Shown here: positions 25,222 through 34,596 of the stretch, piece after piece
Numbering within the stretch: position 1 is the stretch's first letter
Layout of the letters: each line of letters begins with the position of its first letter
Source of the DNA: Planctomycetaceae bacterium
GTDB taxonomy: Bacteria; Planctomycetota; Planctomycetia; Planctomycetales; Planctomycetaceae
Direction: 5' to 3'
Assembly: GCA_020850695.1 (NCBI GenBank)
Contig: JADZEF010000077.1
Location: 1-60,826, forward strand
DNA length: 60,826 bases
Notes under the pieces: model-generated
What the model was told of the DNA's origin: nothing
The model's input: only the letters and a program-made list of their open reading frames with translations
Database searches by the model: none
Program-made: the position numbers and the translations under genes

Positions 25222-25506
25222 ATGGTAACCGTCGGCATGAACTATCACGTCATTCCAGGAAAGCAGAAGGATTTTGAAGAGAAGTTCAGCGGCGTGATCG
25301 ACGCACTGCGAGCGGCGGCCGGCCATACCAGTTCCACTTTGTGGAAGGACGTCAGCGACGATGCCTCCTATCTCATCACCAGCGAATGGTCAGATGAAAA
25401 GGCATTTCAGGACTTCATCCGCAGCGATGCGTTTCGAGCTGTGACGACCTGGGGGAAAGAGCAGATTCTTTCGGGCCGGCCGCAACACAAGATCTACAAG
25501 CACTGA
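25222..25506 (+). CDS. Antibiotic-biosynthesis-monooxygenase (ABM) domain protein
   Basis: A 94-residue ferredoxin-like ABM protein. MVTVGMNYHVIPGKQKDFEE opens the first strand and helix, HTSSTLWKDVSDDASYLIT forms the central strands, and SEWSDEKAFQDFIRSDAF is the typical W-x-x-x-x-x-F helix. ABM-fold proteins include small quinone or haem monooxygenases; many are uncharacterised dimeric enzymes. No flavin or haem motif can be recognised at this length. It is isolated, with gaps on both sides. The fold assignment is firmer than the function. Confidence 0.85.
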   Translation: MVTVGMNYHVIPGKQKDFEEKFSGVIDALRAAAGHTSSTLWKDVSDDASYLITSEWSDEKAFQDFIRSDAFRAVTTWGKEQILSGRPQHKIYKH

Positions 25507-25791
25507 CCACGGAATCGCAAATCCTCGGGGGGCAGGAACGACGAGCCTTCGAAACGCCGGATACGGTCCAGACCGCTTCTCTCCTGGAGTCCAGACTCTG
25601 GAGACTTCTGGGCAGACGTCCTCCAGCGCAACACCGCTCTTTTCGTCTCAACGGCATCTCGATCCGGTTTCGCGACCGCCCCAACTTCCGAATCGTGTGG
25701 CGTTGTCTCGTTCGCACCGCCCTCGATTTCAAGAGTCCGTCGCAGCCAGCCGACCTTTGGTGGGGAGCGTTACCCACGCTCGGCCGTTGAC

Positions 25792-26583
25792 TCACCCACC
25801 CGTGTCGGTGTCGCGTTCGGCAACCGGGTCGTCACTCAGTTCCTCCGGGGATTCTTCCAGAGCCACCGCCCAGGCGAAGTAGACGGAACCATGGATCGCC
25901 GGCCGCTCGGCGGGATCGACGCCGGCAAACTGGCAGAAGGCGGGAAGCGTCTCCGCGTCGAATGACCGCTCATACGCGTCGAACGAATACCAGTCATACT
26001 CATTGAACGCGGGATCCATCCGCTCGTCCGGATCCATGAGAATATCCAGCTCGCGGCTCGCCACCTTTGCAATCCGGATGAAGTCTGCAGGATCATCGAT
26101 ATAGGCGATGAGCTCACGGACCAGAGCAATCGCCAGATCCAGTTCGTCCGACGACTCATCGGCATGGCGAGTCGCGAGGATCCCCTGAAAAATCTCCGCC
26201 CGCTCCGCCGCAATCCGTTCGAAATCCTCGACTCCGGGGATGTCCCGGTCTTCCGACTCTTCCCCCTCGTCGACGGGGTCCTCCGGTAACGGAAAGATTT
26301 GATTGATGCGGTTCCCGAAGGACGCCCAATGGACGATCTCGCGGAACCAGTTCTCCGGAAGGGGATCCTCTTCGAGGACAAACGCCTCTTCGACGACGAG
26401 CCGCACCGGGAACTTCTTTTGCCGGCACCACAACAAAAGGTCGACGAACAGGTGAGGGATGTGCAGCTGGCGCCGAATGAATTCGGAGTAATGGTTCGCG
26501 AAGATCGTACCGAGCTGCAAGGACCCCTCCTGCGGTGGTGGTGAACGCAACCCTCGCTCCTGCGGTTGCGACTTCCTCGCCAT
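25792..26583 (-). CDS. Hypothetical protein, acidic
   Basis: A 263-residue soluble protein starting MARKSQPQERGLRSPPPQEG. It is rich in acidic and aromatic residues: FANHYSEFIRRQLHIPHLF, DLLLWCRQKKFPVRL, then long helices such as ELDLAIALVRELIAYIDDP. There is no signal peptide or membrane helix. I do not recognise a family. The start at 26583 is chosen because the in-frame extension to 27069 runs antisense through the cysteine desulfurase remnant and is not protein-like. The C-terminal 20 residues are very acidic. Confidence 0.7.
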   Translation of the reverse strand: MARKSQPQERGLRSPPPQEGSLQLGTIFANHYSEFIRRQLHIPHLFVDLLLWCRQKKFPVRLVVEEAFVLEEDPLPENWFREIVHWASFGNRINQIFPLPEDPVDEGEESEDRDIPGVEDFERIAAERAEIFQGILATRHADESSDELDLAIALVRELIAYIDDPADFIRIAKVASRELDILMDPDERMDPAFNEYDWYSFDAYERSFDAETLPAFCQFAGVDPAERPAIHGSVYFAWAVALEESPEELSDDPVAERDTDTGG

Positions 26584-26692
26584 TGTAGTCGAACGAGGCG
26601 GAAGGGTGCCACACGCGGCCTTCCGCCTTCTGTTCAATCCGGTCAGCGGACATCGCCGAAGGCCGAGCGATGAAGCGAACCTCGGGAAGGTG

Positions 26693-27011
26693 GCTTCGCC
26701 AACAACGAGGTCGGGACGATCCAGCCGATTGCGGAGATCGCACGCATTGCCCACGAGCACGGTGCGTTGTGCCACACGGACGCGGCCCAATCGCTTCCGA
26801 CGTCGAGGCTCTGGAAGTCGATCTGTTTTCCATCGCAGGGCACAAGCTGTACGGCCCCAAAGGAGTGGGAGCCTTGTTTGTCCGCGAAGGAGTGGTGCTG
26901 GAGCCGCTGCCGCACGGCGCGGGCCATGAAGCGGGGCGTCGGCCGGGAACAGAAAACGTTCTTGCGATCGTCGGCCTGGGAGTCGCGTGCGAGCTGGCCC
27001 AGGAATGGTAA
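26693..27011 (+). pseudogene. Broken cysteine desulfurase (NifS/IscS-type) fragment
   Basis: The plus strand reads NNEVGTIQPIAEIARIAHEH (from about 26701) and then CHTDAAQS, both classic cysteine desulfurase motifs. After QSLPTS the frame shifts to VDLFSIAGHKLYGPKGVGAL, which holds the PLP-lysine motif AGHKLYGPKG. The fragment ends GRRPGTENVLAIVGLGVACE followed by LAQEW and a stop. About 105 residues of an enzyme of roughly 400 remain. The N-terminus, the C-terminus and the catalytic Cys loop are missing, and a small deletion with frameshift separates the two parts. It is a remnant, not an active gene. Confidence 0.85.
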
Positions 27012-27186
27012 GCGTCACGACCGGAAAAAGCGGAACGTGGAAACTCTTCTCTGCGTGGTCGCACCCCAATTGTTCGACCTGGGGCGCCGATGCTGCTTGC
27101 TCATGTCCTCCGAGACGCGATCAGCCGCCCGATCTCAAATCCACCGAACTCGGCGCCCAGAAGCCGAAAAGCCGGAACCGCGAGCG

Positions 27187-28164
27187 CTACGAAGCTCCGG
27201 GATGCTTCCCTTTGAAGAGCTTGCGGTCGAGGCGTGGCGAGAATGGAGTCCAGTTCGACAGCGCGTTGGGGTCCTCCGCGATGGTGCGGGCGAACTCGTG
27301 CACCTTTGCGTCGAGGTTGTCCAGGAGGTTGAGCGCCACCGCTTCCGGCGTCATCGGAAGCTTCGGACTGCCGTATTCATAGGCGCCATGATGGCTGAGA
27401 ATCATGTGCTTCAGCCGCAGCGCCGTCTCTTCCGGGAAGGGCTGTCCGGTCGTCTTTTCGGTCTCGGCGATTTTCTTCGTCAGGATCTCGATTGCAATGA
27501 TCAGGTGGCCCAGCAACTGCCCTTCGTCGGTGTAGAAGAGGGACGCGTCGTAGCCCATCTCGCGGATCTTGCCGAGATCGTGCAGAAAGATCCCTGCATA
27601 GAGCAGCTCGAAGTTGACTTCGGGATAAAGGTCCTTGATCCGCTGGGCCGTCTCCAGAATGTTGACGACGTGCTCGAGCAAGCCCCCCTGGTAGGCGTGG
27701 TGCGCTTTGATTCCCGCCGGCGCGCGGCAGAAATCGGACATCAGCGAGGAATCGTTGAGAAACGAGTCCATCAGCGCCTTCAACGGCGGATTGCCGATCG
27801 TCCGCAGGATCTCCCGCAGCCGCGAGGCCAGCCGGTCCACGTCCTTCAATGTCGAGGGGCGGAAGTCATCAGGATTCAATCCATCCGCCGAGGCCTTCTG
27901 GATGTTTGCCACGATCAGTTGGAGTGAACCCTGGTAAAGCTGCACCTTGCCGCGGATCCGGACGTAATCCCCGGGGTTGATGTGCGCGACGTCCTCCTCT
28001 CGGATGTTCCACATCAGGCCGTTGATCACGCCGGTCGAATCACGGAGCGTCGCCAGCAGGTAAAGCTGAGCGTTGCGGTTGGCGCGCAGCTGCTTGTCGG
28101 CCAGGAGGTACACTTCATCGATCGAATCGCCGTCACCCAGCTCATTCACGTAGAGTCGAGGCAT
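27187..28164 (-). CDS. YhaM/Cbf1-like 3'-5' exoribonuclease
   Basis: A 325-residue protein combining an N-terminal OB-fold (YLLATLRDSTGVINGLMWN, then YVRIRGKVQLYQGSLQLIV) and a C-terminal HD domain: HHAYQGGLLEHVVNI, FLHDLGKIREMGYD, then HMILSHHGAYEYGSP. This order and length (about 320) match YhaM, a Mn2+-dependent 3'-to-5' exonuclease on RNA and single-stranded DNA. ATG 28164 is preferred over the preceding GTG. It is not linked to other RNA-decay genes, though ribonuclease Y lies 4.7 kb to the right on the other strand. Confidence 0.92.
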   Translation of the reverse strand: MPRLYVNELGDGDSIDEVYLLADKQLRANRNAQLYLLATLRDSTGVINGLMWNIREEDVAHINPGDYVRIRGKVQLYQGSLQLIVANIQKASADGLNPDDFRPSTLKDVDRLASRLREILRTIGNPPLKALMDSFLNDSSLMSDFCRAPAGIKAHHAYQGGLLEHVVNILETAQRIKDLYPEVNFELLYAGIFLHDLGKIREMGYDASLFYTDEGQLLGHLIIAIEILTKKIAETEKTTGQPFPEETALRLKHMILSHHGAYEYGSPKLPMTPEAVALNLLDNLDAKVHEFARTIAEDPNALSNWTPFSPRLDRKLFKGKHPGAS

Positions 28165-28274
28165 CACGTACTTTCAAAGCGGTCCAACCGCGGTCGGAGC
28201 GGGAAGAAGAAGAGTTGGACGAGTGTAGCGGCTGAATCGCGGGCGGGGCAGAGTACCGGAGTGCGCGTCGACGC

Positions 28275-29168
28275 CTACCGCACGAACCACCGCAAGGCGC
28301 AATGCAGCGTCCGGTCGTCAAATCGCAGCGTGTGCGGGTCGCAGCGGCGAAAGACGACCTGGCCGTCGGTCCGGGCCATGACCCAGCCGAAGTCCCAGGC
28401 GTCGGTGGCGTATTTGATCGGGATCGCGGGGCGGATCCGAACGACCGGGTGTGTGCCGCCAATGAAGAGCCGCTGCTCCGTGTAGAAATACGTCGAACCG
28501 ATCTGCACGATCACTTCGTGGTCCGGATCGCCGGCCGCCCCCAGTTCGTGGCAGAGGCCGCGAATGGCGACTTTGACCTCGCACCCCTGCGAAAAGGCGT
28601 CGACCAGTGCCTCGAGCGAACCACCCTGGACGACACCCGCGGCATCATGCGAAAGGACTTCACGCCACGAGTCGCTGACGCAGTACCGGAAGACATCGAA
28701 GTCGTAAATGAAATTCTGGCTCGGAGCGTTCGTGCCGGCATCCCACTGATCGAGGGCGTGATATTTCGGCATTCCCGCGATTGGTTCGACCGGAGACTGT
28801 CCGCGAGTTGTGGACGCGGGGTTGCCGTCGAGGAAGGGGCGGGCGATGGCCTGGCGTCCGTCCTGGTTGTAGAGGAAGAACGACATCGACGGACGCGGGC
28901 CGAAACGGTGTGGCAGTTCGATCGGCTGGCGCAGGCTCATGACCCCCGCGGTCCAGCGGTCGTCAATGAGGTACGTCACGCCGAATTCCGCCACTTCGCG
29001 GATCAGTTCGCGGCTTGGGGACGAGGGATCGATGTGCTCTCCGTGCCGGAATTCAGTGTAGACCCTGAGATCCGCTCCGCGACGGATGGCGTCCGCAAGC
29101 GCCTCGGGCGATCCCTTTGTCACGGCACGGTCGGAAGCCAGCTCAAGCACACAATTCCAGGCAGTCAT
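28275..29168 (-). CDS. Hypothetical protein with duplicated domain
   Basis: A 297-residue soluble protein that I cannot name. Two related halves are visible: SPEALADAIRRGADLRVYTE (N-terminal) resembles SLEALVDAFSQGCEVKVAIR (C-terminal). Each half is followed by an E/H-rich strand and a segment ending in ITYLID/STYFYTEQR, then RQPIELPHRFGP or HPVVRIRPAIP. This indicates an internal duplication. No signal peptide or catalytic motif. The start at 29168 (MTAWNC) is preferred because upstream in-frame sequence is poor. It lies just downstream of the transglutaminase gene, which ends 107 nt from its start. Confidence 0.75.
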   Translation of the reverse strand: MTAWNCVLELASDRAVTKGSPEALADAIRRGADLRVYTEFRHGEHIDPSSPSRELIREVAEFGVTYLIDDRWTAGVMSLRQPIELPHRFGPRPSMSFFLYNQDGRQAIARPFLDGNPASTTRGQSPVEPIAGMPKYHALDQWDAGTNAPSQNFIYDFDVFRYCVSDSWREVLSHDAAGVVQGGSLEALVDAFSQGCEVKVAIRGLCHELGAAGDPDHEVIVQIGSTYFYTEQRLFIGGTHPVVRIRPAIPIKYATDAWDFGWVMARTDGQVVFRRCDPHTLRFDDRTLHCALRWFVR

Positions 29169-29274
29169 ATCGGCAGACGTTCTTTCCAGATGGATGTGGA
29201 TGGAGACTGTTTGAAGAGGCCGGCTCGACGAGACTCGACCGGAACCGAGGGAGTGCGAGCGCCGAGCGGCCGCG

Positions 29275-31728
29275 TCACGGTGCGACACGGCCGTTGCCGG
29301 CGTGGCGATGGGAGTGGCCGTTGGAATGTGCCTCGGCGCTTATCGCATGTTCCAGCGCCGCCAGCCGTGATTCCATCTCCGCCATTTCGCTGCTGGACAG
29401 GGGAAGGCTTCCGAACCGCACGCGATAAAACATCTCGGTCAGCTCGGCCGGGACGCCCGTGGCCCGTTCGGCCTCCAGCGGACCCCGCCATTCGGCCTCG
29501 ACTTCGGCGCCAAACTCGCGATGGGTCTGCGACTGCTCGCGATGCAGCCCCGCGCGCGAGCACAACGCCCGGAATCGTTCGTAAAACTCGACGGCAAACA
29601 GGTTCGCCGCGTCCTGTTCGTGCCGCTGGATCGACAGATTGCGGACCCACCGCACCAGCCGCCGCGTGCCGAAATAGGCTCCCGAGCCGAACGACAGCAG
29701 CACGAACGTGACCAGGCCTCCCTTGATGCTGATCCATTCCTCCGGCGAGGTGAGAAACCTTTTCAACGATCGCCAAAGCGATTCCCGCTCGCGCTCATCG
29801 CCCTGGATCGACTTCCACACCGCGGTGGCGATGTCCTGCACGGGAGAGTAGATGCGGTCCCTCTGCGCTCCGATATTCATGTTGAGGATGTGCGTATTCC
29901 AGATGTCCCGGATGACGGACAAGAGGTCTCGGATGGTCGGGACGCCCGAGTTGAGCGATTCCACGCTCTCGCTGCGCGGAGCGGACGGCGTCGCGTCCAG
30001 GGTGATCCATTCGTCGTCGACATACGCCTCGACCCACGCGTGCGCATGCCGCTGCTCGACGTCGAACGATCGGGTGATGCTGTTCAGCGTGCCCCCTTTG
30101 AATCCGCTGACGAGCCGCGTCGGAATGTCGACGGCCCGCAGCATGAGGGCGAGCGCGGTCGCGTAATACTCGCAATGGCCCCGCTTGCGCTCGAACAGAA
30201 AGTCTTCCACCGGATCGATCCTAGGGTTCTTGATCGACGCGTCGAGCGAATACTCGAACTCGCCGGAATCGCGGAGCCAGTGGACGAAACGATCGACGAG
30301 TACCCGGTCGGGCGGACGGTCTCCATCGGTGACGATCCCCCCGCGCCGACGGGCCTCCGCCGCCAATCGCTCGATGTTTTCAGGAATGGCCGTGAGTTGT
30401 CGGGTGACCGTCGCCCGCATGCGAGGATATTTCAATTCGGAAATGGGCCGCTCGCCCGTGGCAGGCGACTTGACCGGGACCGTGGTATAGGCAACGTAAC
30501 TCAGGGAGGCGCGATTGCTGGACGAGGGATGCGGAATCACCCCGGTGATCGCGGATCGCGTCGCTCGGGCGGTTCCCCGTAAGTTGAGCTCGGTCACGGG
30601 GCCGAGGGCGATCAGCACGTTCGACCTGATCGGCATCAACGTGATTTCCTGGCGGATGCGTTTCTCGTCAGCCCGCGGTTGGGTCCTCAGCATTTCGGGC
30701 GGAGGACCGGAGGGGGCGCGCCAGCTCCCGCGGTCGTACTCCGTCAGCACGCCGCCGCGGAAGAGCGGTTCGTCCATGTCCTTGACGCGAGTGTACTCGT
30801 CCATCGAGAGAGCCTCCCCGGAAGGAAATTCGGAGAGACGGACCGAGAGGACCGGCTCGCTGCTTTCGAGAATCCGCCCGATATCCCCCAGGGTCACTTC
30901 GGACGTGAAGCCGGTGATGTTGTATCCCAGAGGCGGTGAGGACTCGGCCCCGAAAGTGGGCGCGCCGACCCACACGCGCGGAATGAGGCAGAAGAATGCC
31001 GCCGCGACAAACAGGCAACCGAGCGACGTCACCAGCGTTCCGCCGAAGAATCGAGCGTACGAGATCCTCGCCTGCCCCTCGTGCTGCACTCCGGGAGTGG
31101 ACGTGCTGAAGGACTGAAGCAGCGCGTACGGCTTGGGACGCGGACGCGTCCCCCCCGCGTGCGATGCGGCTCCCGATTCCCTGGAGACCCAGGCCGCCTC
31201 GTCATCCAGACCCGTCGGCATTCCTTCCGGCTGCCCCTCGTCCTTCTTCGGAACGATGCGATCGAAGGCATGCCACAGCGTGAACAACGACAAAGTCCAG
31301 ATCGCACCGCAGAAATACAGGGTAAGCAGCGCCCCATACGTTTCCGACGTTGTGAGAACGGCGCCGACCGCCACCTGAAGCATCGCCAGAGCGCACATCC
31401 AGAGGTACTGCCGGGCCTCCTTCTTCTGAAAGACGACAACCCACGACAGGTACACCAGCAGGTGCGCTCCCGAGAGAAGCCGCGCCTCGATGTTGTTGGT
31501 CATCAGCTCGGACATCGCGGCGATGAATCCACCCATGCCGAAGACGTTGGCCCACGAGGTCGGAAGTTGAAGCAGGCGCCGGCGCTCGGTGAAAAACCAG
31601 GCGGCGGACGCAATCGGAATGGTCAGGCCCGCGGGGAATACACTCCCCTCCGCGTGCGCCAGGATCACCGCGGAAAGGCCCAGCGTTAAATAGACGCTGG
31701 CTTGAAACACGAGGGTCAAGAACGGCAC
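29275..31728 (-). CDS. Transglutaminase-like membrane protein (TgpA/DUF3488 type)
   Basis: This protein has about 817 residues in TgpA-like layout. The N-terminal DUF3488 part has around six helices, from the GTG start (VPFLTLVFQASVYLTLGLSA) to about residue 250. The extracytoplasmic transglutaminase core has the catalytic triad Cys (GHCEYYATAL, about 517), His (HAHAWVEAY, about 562) and Asp (WITLDATPSAP, about 576). A further helix (VTFVLLSFGSGAYFG) and a C-terminal DUF4129-like cytoplasmic segment follow. The ATG at 31797 is an alternative start; the GTG at 31728 has AAGGAAGGA upstream. The role is probably periplasmic protein or peptide cross-linking or processing; the substrate is unknown. 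Confidence 0.88.
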   Translation of the reverse strand: MPFLTLVFQASVYLTLGLSAVILAHAEGSVFPAGLTIPIASAAWFFTERRRLLQLPTSWANVFGMGGFIAAMSELMTNNIEARLLSGAHLLVYLSWVVVFQKKEARQYLWMCALAMLQVAVGAVLTTSETYGALLTLYFCGAIWTLSLFTLWHAFDRIVPKKDEGQPEGMPTGLDDEAAWVSRESGAASHAGGTRPRPKPYALLQSFSTSTPGVQHEGQARISYARFFGGTLVTSLGCLFVAAAFFCLIPRVWVGAPTFGAESSPPLGYNITGFTSEVTLGDIGRILESSEPVLSVRLSEFPSGEALSMDEYTRVKDMDEPLFRGGVLTEYDRGSWRAPSGPPPEMLRTQPRADEKRIRQEITLMPIRSNVLIALGPVTELNLRGTARATRSAITGVIPHPSSSNRASLSYVAYTTVPVKSPATGERPISELKYPRMRATVTRQLTAIPENIERLAAEARRRGGIVTDGDRPPDRVLVDRFVHWLRDSGEFEYSLDASIKNPRIDPVEDFLFERKRGHCEYYATALALMLRAVDIPTRLVSGFKGGTLNSITRSFDVEQRHAHAWVEAYVDDEWITLDATPSAPRSESVESLNSGVPTIRDLLSVIRDIWNTHILNMNIGAQRDRIYSPVQDIATAVWKSIQGDERERESLWRSLKRFLTSPEEWISIKGGLVTFVLLSFGSGAYFGTRRLVRWVRNLSIQRHEQDAANLFAVEFYERFRALCSRAGLHREQSQTHREFGAEVEAEWRGPLEAERATGVPAELTEMFYRVRFGSLPLSSSEMAEMESRLAALEHAISAEAHSNGHSHRHAGNGRVAP

Positions 31729-32819
31729 CGCAACATCCTTCCTTCGGATGACCGCGCTCCTCGCGGGCGGTGCGCTCCGCTCGCGACGTCTCTCCACAAT
31801 ATGTCATGAGCCGCGCGAAGTCGACATACCGATCCCCTCGTTTCGCCGCACACTTTCCAATCGATTGTGTCGTCTGCCGCGGCGCAAGGGATCGCACGGT
31901 TGACCACGCGCTCGCGTGCGATACGATAGGATCGACTCATGGAATGCCCGATGCTGATGCATTCCGTCCACACATCTCCTGCGGGTTCCGCAGAATTTCT
32001 CCCTTACTGATCGCTCCGGACGAAAACTCCGGAGAACCAGGTGCAGTGCATGAGGGGCGTTAGCCGTTCATGCCTTGAACAGTCGACAGTGCAATTCCGT
32101 TGGCAAACCACGATGGTTGACGGACTCGACAGGATCCTCCCCGCGCTGCTGCCCCTCGCCGTCGTTCTCTTCCTGGGAATGATCGCGGTCGAGGCAGCGG
32201 ACGCGCTGCGCCCCGCCCCGGTTGCGGTCACGCCTTCGGGCGTTGCTGCCACCGTGGCCACGGCCCAGCGCGGTGCGGCTGGCCTGTTCTGCAAGGGGGC
32301 GCAGCGTCGCTCCTGGCAGGACTCCGGCGGGCTGTGCGACGCGGCGAACCTCGAACGTTCCGGCGCGCGGTGCGGGTTGACCCGCCGCGGGCGGCCGGCA
32401 AACGCTCGGGATCCTCAGGCGAACGAGGGATCGTTGTCTTCGTTGATCATGGTGACAGGTGGGGGCTCTCGCGCGCGGACATCCGGCCCAGGCGGGCCGA
32501 CGACGCTGCGGGGACGCATTCCTCTTTCGTTTCCCCTGCGGGCTTGAGCTGACGTCCGATTCCGACAGGAAACGCCCGACCGCAGTTCCGCTGCGGCTTC
32601 GGCCGGACCACCGACAGTTCGGCTCCTGACTCTCCGGCGAGCGCCCCGCCGCAACTCCTTGCGGCATCTCGGGGCGCCCGGTTCGCCCGGCGGTTGAACG
32701 GCACGCGTCGACTGCGCGCGGACGCGTAGAGTGTCATTCAACCCGCACAACGGTGCGGCGCAGCGATCCGCCCCACCGACTTGATACCCCGTCGTGGGCC
32801 AGGGGAAGGATTACTTAAC
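31729..32819. other. Gene-poor 1.1-kb region upstream of ribonuclease Y
   Basis: No gene is well supported in this 1.1 kb. An ORF from ATG 32113 begins with a plausible single membrane helix (ILPALLPLAVVLFLGMIAVE) but then degenerates into Arg/Gly-rich sequence with no ribosome binding site. GC-rich hairpins cluster at 32560-32700, the strongest listed separately. The region should carry divergent promoters for the transglutaminase gene and rny and may include a long structured rny leader. Confidence 0.4.
32641..32677. repeat. Strong compound hairpin upstream of rny
   Basis: GCGCCCCG (32641-32648) pairs with CGGGGCGC (32670-32677). Directly inside, CCGCAA (32649-32654) pairs with TTGCGG (32659-32664) around CTCC. 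The 5-nt bulge CATCT on the 3' side is the only interruption of a 14-bp stem. There is no T tract, so it is not a simple terminator. It lies about 145 nt before the rny start and could be a leader element. Confidence 0.55.
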
Positions 32820-34367
32820 ATGATTGGCGAAGTGATCGCCGCCGTGATCGCGGGGCTGGGAATCGGCGGCGGGGCGGGCTATGCCGCCTCGCAGATGCGC
32901 CTCAAGGCGTCTCGGCAGACCGGTGAAGACATCATCAGGCAGGCCGAAAAAGAGGCCGAGAACGTCAAGAAAGCCCAGGAGCTGGCGGGTAAGGAAGAGT
33001 TGCTCAGGCGCCGGCAGGAACTCGACCGCGAGTTCAACCAGTCGCGCGAAGAACTCCGCGATACCGAGCGCCGCCTCGACAAGCGCGAAGCCGGCCTCGA
33101 AGAGCAGCACCAGGACATCGTCAAAAAGGAACGCCTGCTCGAAACCCAGCAGAGTAAGCTCGCTGAAAAAACAAAAGCGATCGAAGTCCGCGAAAAGGAA
33201 GCCGAAAAGGCCGTCCGCCAGCAGCAGGAAGAACTCTTCCGCATCAGCGGGCTTTCTCCCGACGCTGCCCGCCAGACGCTCCTCACCCGCATCGAGAAGG
33301 ATCTGAAGGGGGAGATCGGCACGATCATCCTGCGGCACCAGAACGAAGTGAAGGCCGAGTGCGACCGGCTGTCGCGCGAGATCATCGGCATGGCCATCCA
33401 GAGGTACGCCTCGGCCCACACGTCCGAGACGACCGTCAGCAGCGTCGACATTCCCAACGATGAAATGAAGGGCCGCATCATCGGCCGCGAAGGCCGCAAC
33501 ATCCGCGCCTTCGAAAAAGCGACCGGTGTGGATGTCATCGTCGACGACACGCCGGGCGTGGTCATCGTCTCGGCGTTCGATCCCGTCCGCCGCGAAATCG
33601 CCCGGATGGCGCTGTCCAAGCTCATCCAGGACGGGCGCATTCACCCGACGCGGATTGAGGAAGTCGTCAACGAAACGCAGAAGGAAATCGAAAGCCACAT
33701 CCGCCGGATGGGCCAGGAAGCCTGCGACGAAGCGGGGGTGCTCGGCCTGCACGAGCGTCTGATCGAACTGATGGGACGTCTGGAATTCCGTATCAGCTAC
33801 AGCCAGAACGTGCGGCGGCACTCGATCGAAGTGGCTCACCTCACCGGGCTCATGGCCGAGCAACTCGGGCTCGACGGCCGCCTGGCGCGGCGGTGCGGGT
33901 TCCTGCATGACATCGGCAAAGCGGCCGACCACGAGATGGAAGGGGGACACCCCGCCGTCGGGGCTGAACTCCTCAAGCGGTTCCATGAAGGTCCCGAAGT
34001 GGTCCATGCCGCGGCCGGCCACCACGACGACATCCGCGTCGACTACATCTACACGGTGCTCGTCGCCGCGGCCGATGCCATTTCGGCGGCCCGCCCCGGC
34101 GCCCGCCGGCAGACGCTCGAAAAGTACGTCCGCCGCCTCGAAGAGCTCGAAGCCCTCGCTTCGGGTTTCCCCGGCGTCGAGCATTCGTACGCGGTGCAGG
34201 CGGGTCGCGAGATCCGCGTGATTGTCGATTCGCGGCAGATCAACGACCGCGAAGCGGCGAAGCTCGCCAAGGACATCGCGACCGCCATCGAGCAGACGCT
34301 GACTTACCCGGGCGAGATCAAGGTGACGATCCTCCGGGAGCTGCGGTTCGTCGAAGTGGCGAAGTGA
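32820..34367 (+). CDS. rny: Ribonuclease Y
   Basis: This 515-residue membrane-anchored endoribonuclease initiates bulk mRNA decay. It has an N-terminal helix with [10 protein letters not shown] (residues 4-22), a long charged coiled coil (about 25-185), a KH domain with [15 protein letters not shown] (about 220-235) and [10 protein letters not shown], and an HD domain with [12 protein letters not shown] (about residue 361) and AAGHHDD. Length and order are those of RNase Y. ATG 32820 has AGGGGAAGGA about 10 nt upstream. It is followed by an inverted-repeat element (34370-34596) and a class IV aminotransferase. Confidence 0.96.
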   Translation: MIGEVIAAVIAGLGIGGGAGYAASQMRLKASRQTGEDIIRQAEKEAENVKKAQELAGKEELLRRRQELDREFNQSREELRDTERRLDKREAGLEEQHQDIVKKERLLETQQSKLAEKTKAIEVREKEAEKAVRQQQEELFRISGLSPDAARQTLLTRIEKDLKGEIGTIILRHQNEVKAECDRLSREIIGMAIQRYASAHTSETTVSSVDIPNDEMKGRIIGREGRNIRAFEKATGVDVIVDDTPGVVIVSAFDPVRREIARMALSKLIQDGRIHPTRIEEVVNETQKEIESHIRRMGQEACDEAGVLGLHERLIELMGRLEFRISYSQNVRRHSIEVAHLTGLMAEQLGLDGRLARRCGFLHDIGKAADHEMEGGHPAVGAELLKRFHEGPEVVHAAAGHHDDIRVDYIYTVLVAAADAISAARPGARRQTLEKYVRRLEELEALASGFPGVEHSYAVQAGREIRVIVDSRQINDREAAKLAKDIATAIEQTLTYPGEIKVTILRELRFVEVAK

Positions 34368-34369
34368 CT

Positions 34370-34596
34370 GGGGAAGGAGCGAGAATCGAGGAGTGAGGAG
34401 CGAGCATGGGACAAGATCGGGGTTCGCCAGTCGAGCTGGTGCATTCACGGTCTAACAGCCGCTGATTGCATCCTGTCGCCGCTTGCCCTTTTCAAATCGA
34501 CGATGTGTGGCCAGCATAAAGCGCCGCGAAAGGAGCCCGCACTCAACGGACTTCTTTCTCCTCACTCCTCAATTCTCGCTCCTCACTCCTTCCCCC
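34370..34596. repeat. Inverted-repeat element A (purine-rich arms)
   Basis: The left arm (34370-34404) is built from GAGGAGTGAGGAGCGAG-type units. The right arm (34558-34596) is its imperfect reverse complement (CTCCTCACTCCTCAATT..., ending CTTCCCCC). They flank a 153-nt unrelated loop. The left arm begins 2 nt after the rny stop; the right arm abuts the aminotransferase ATG at 34597. Confidence 0.8.

Noticed and set aside
32041..32547. 168-residue ORF with one membrane helix upstream of rny
   Set aside because: Only the first 40 or so residues look natural. The rest is Arg/Gly-rich, there is no ribosome binding site, and both strands are open across the region.
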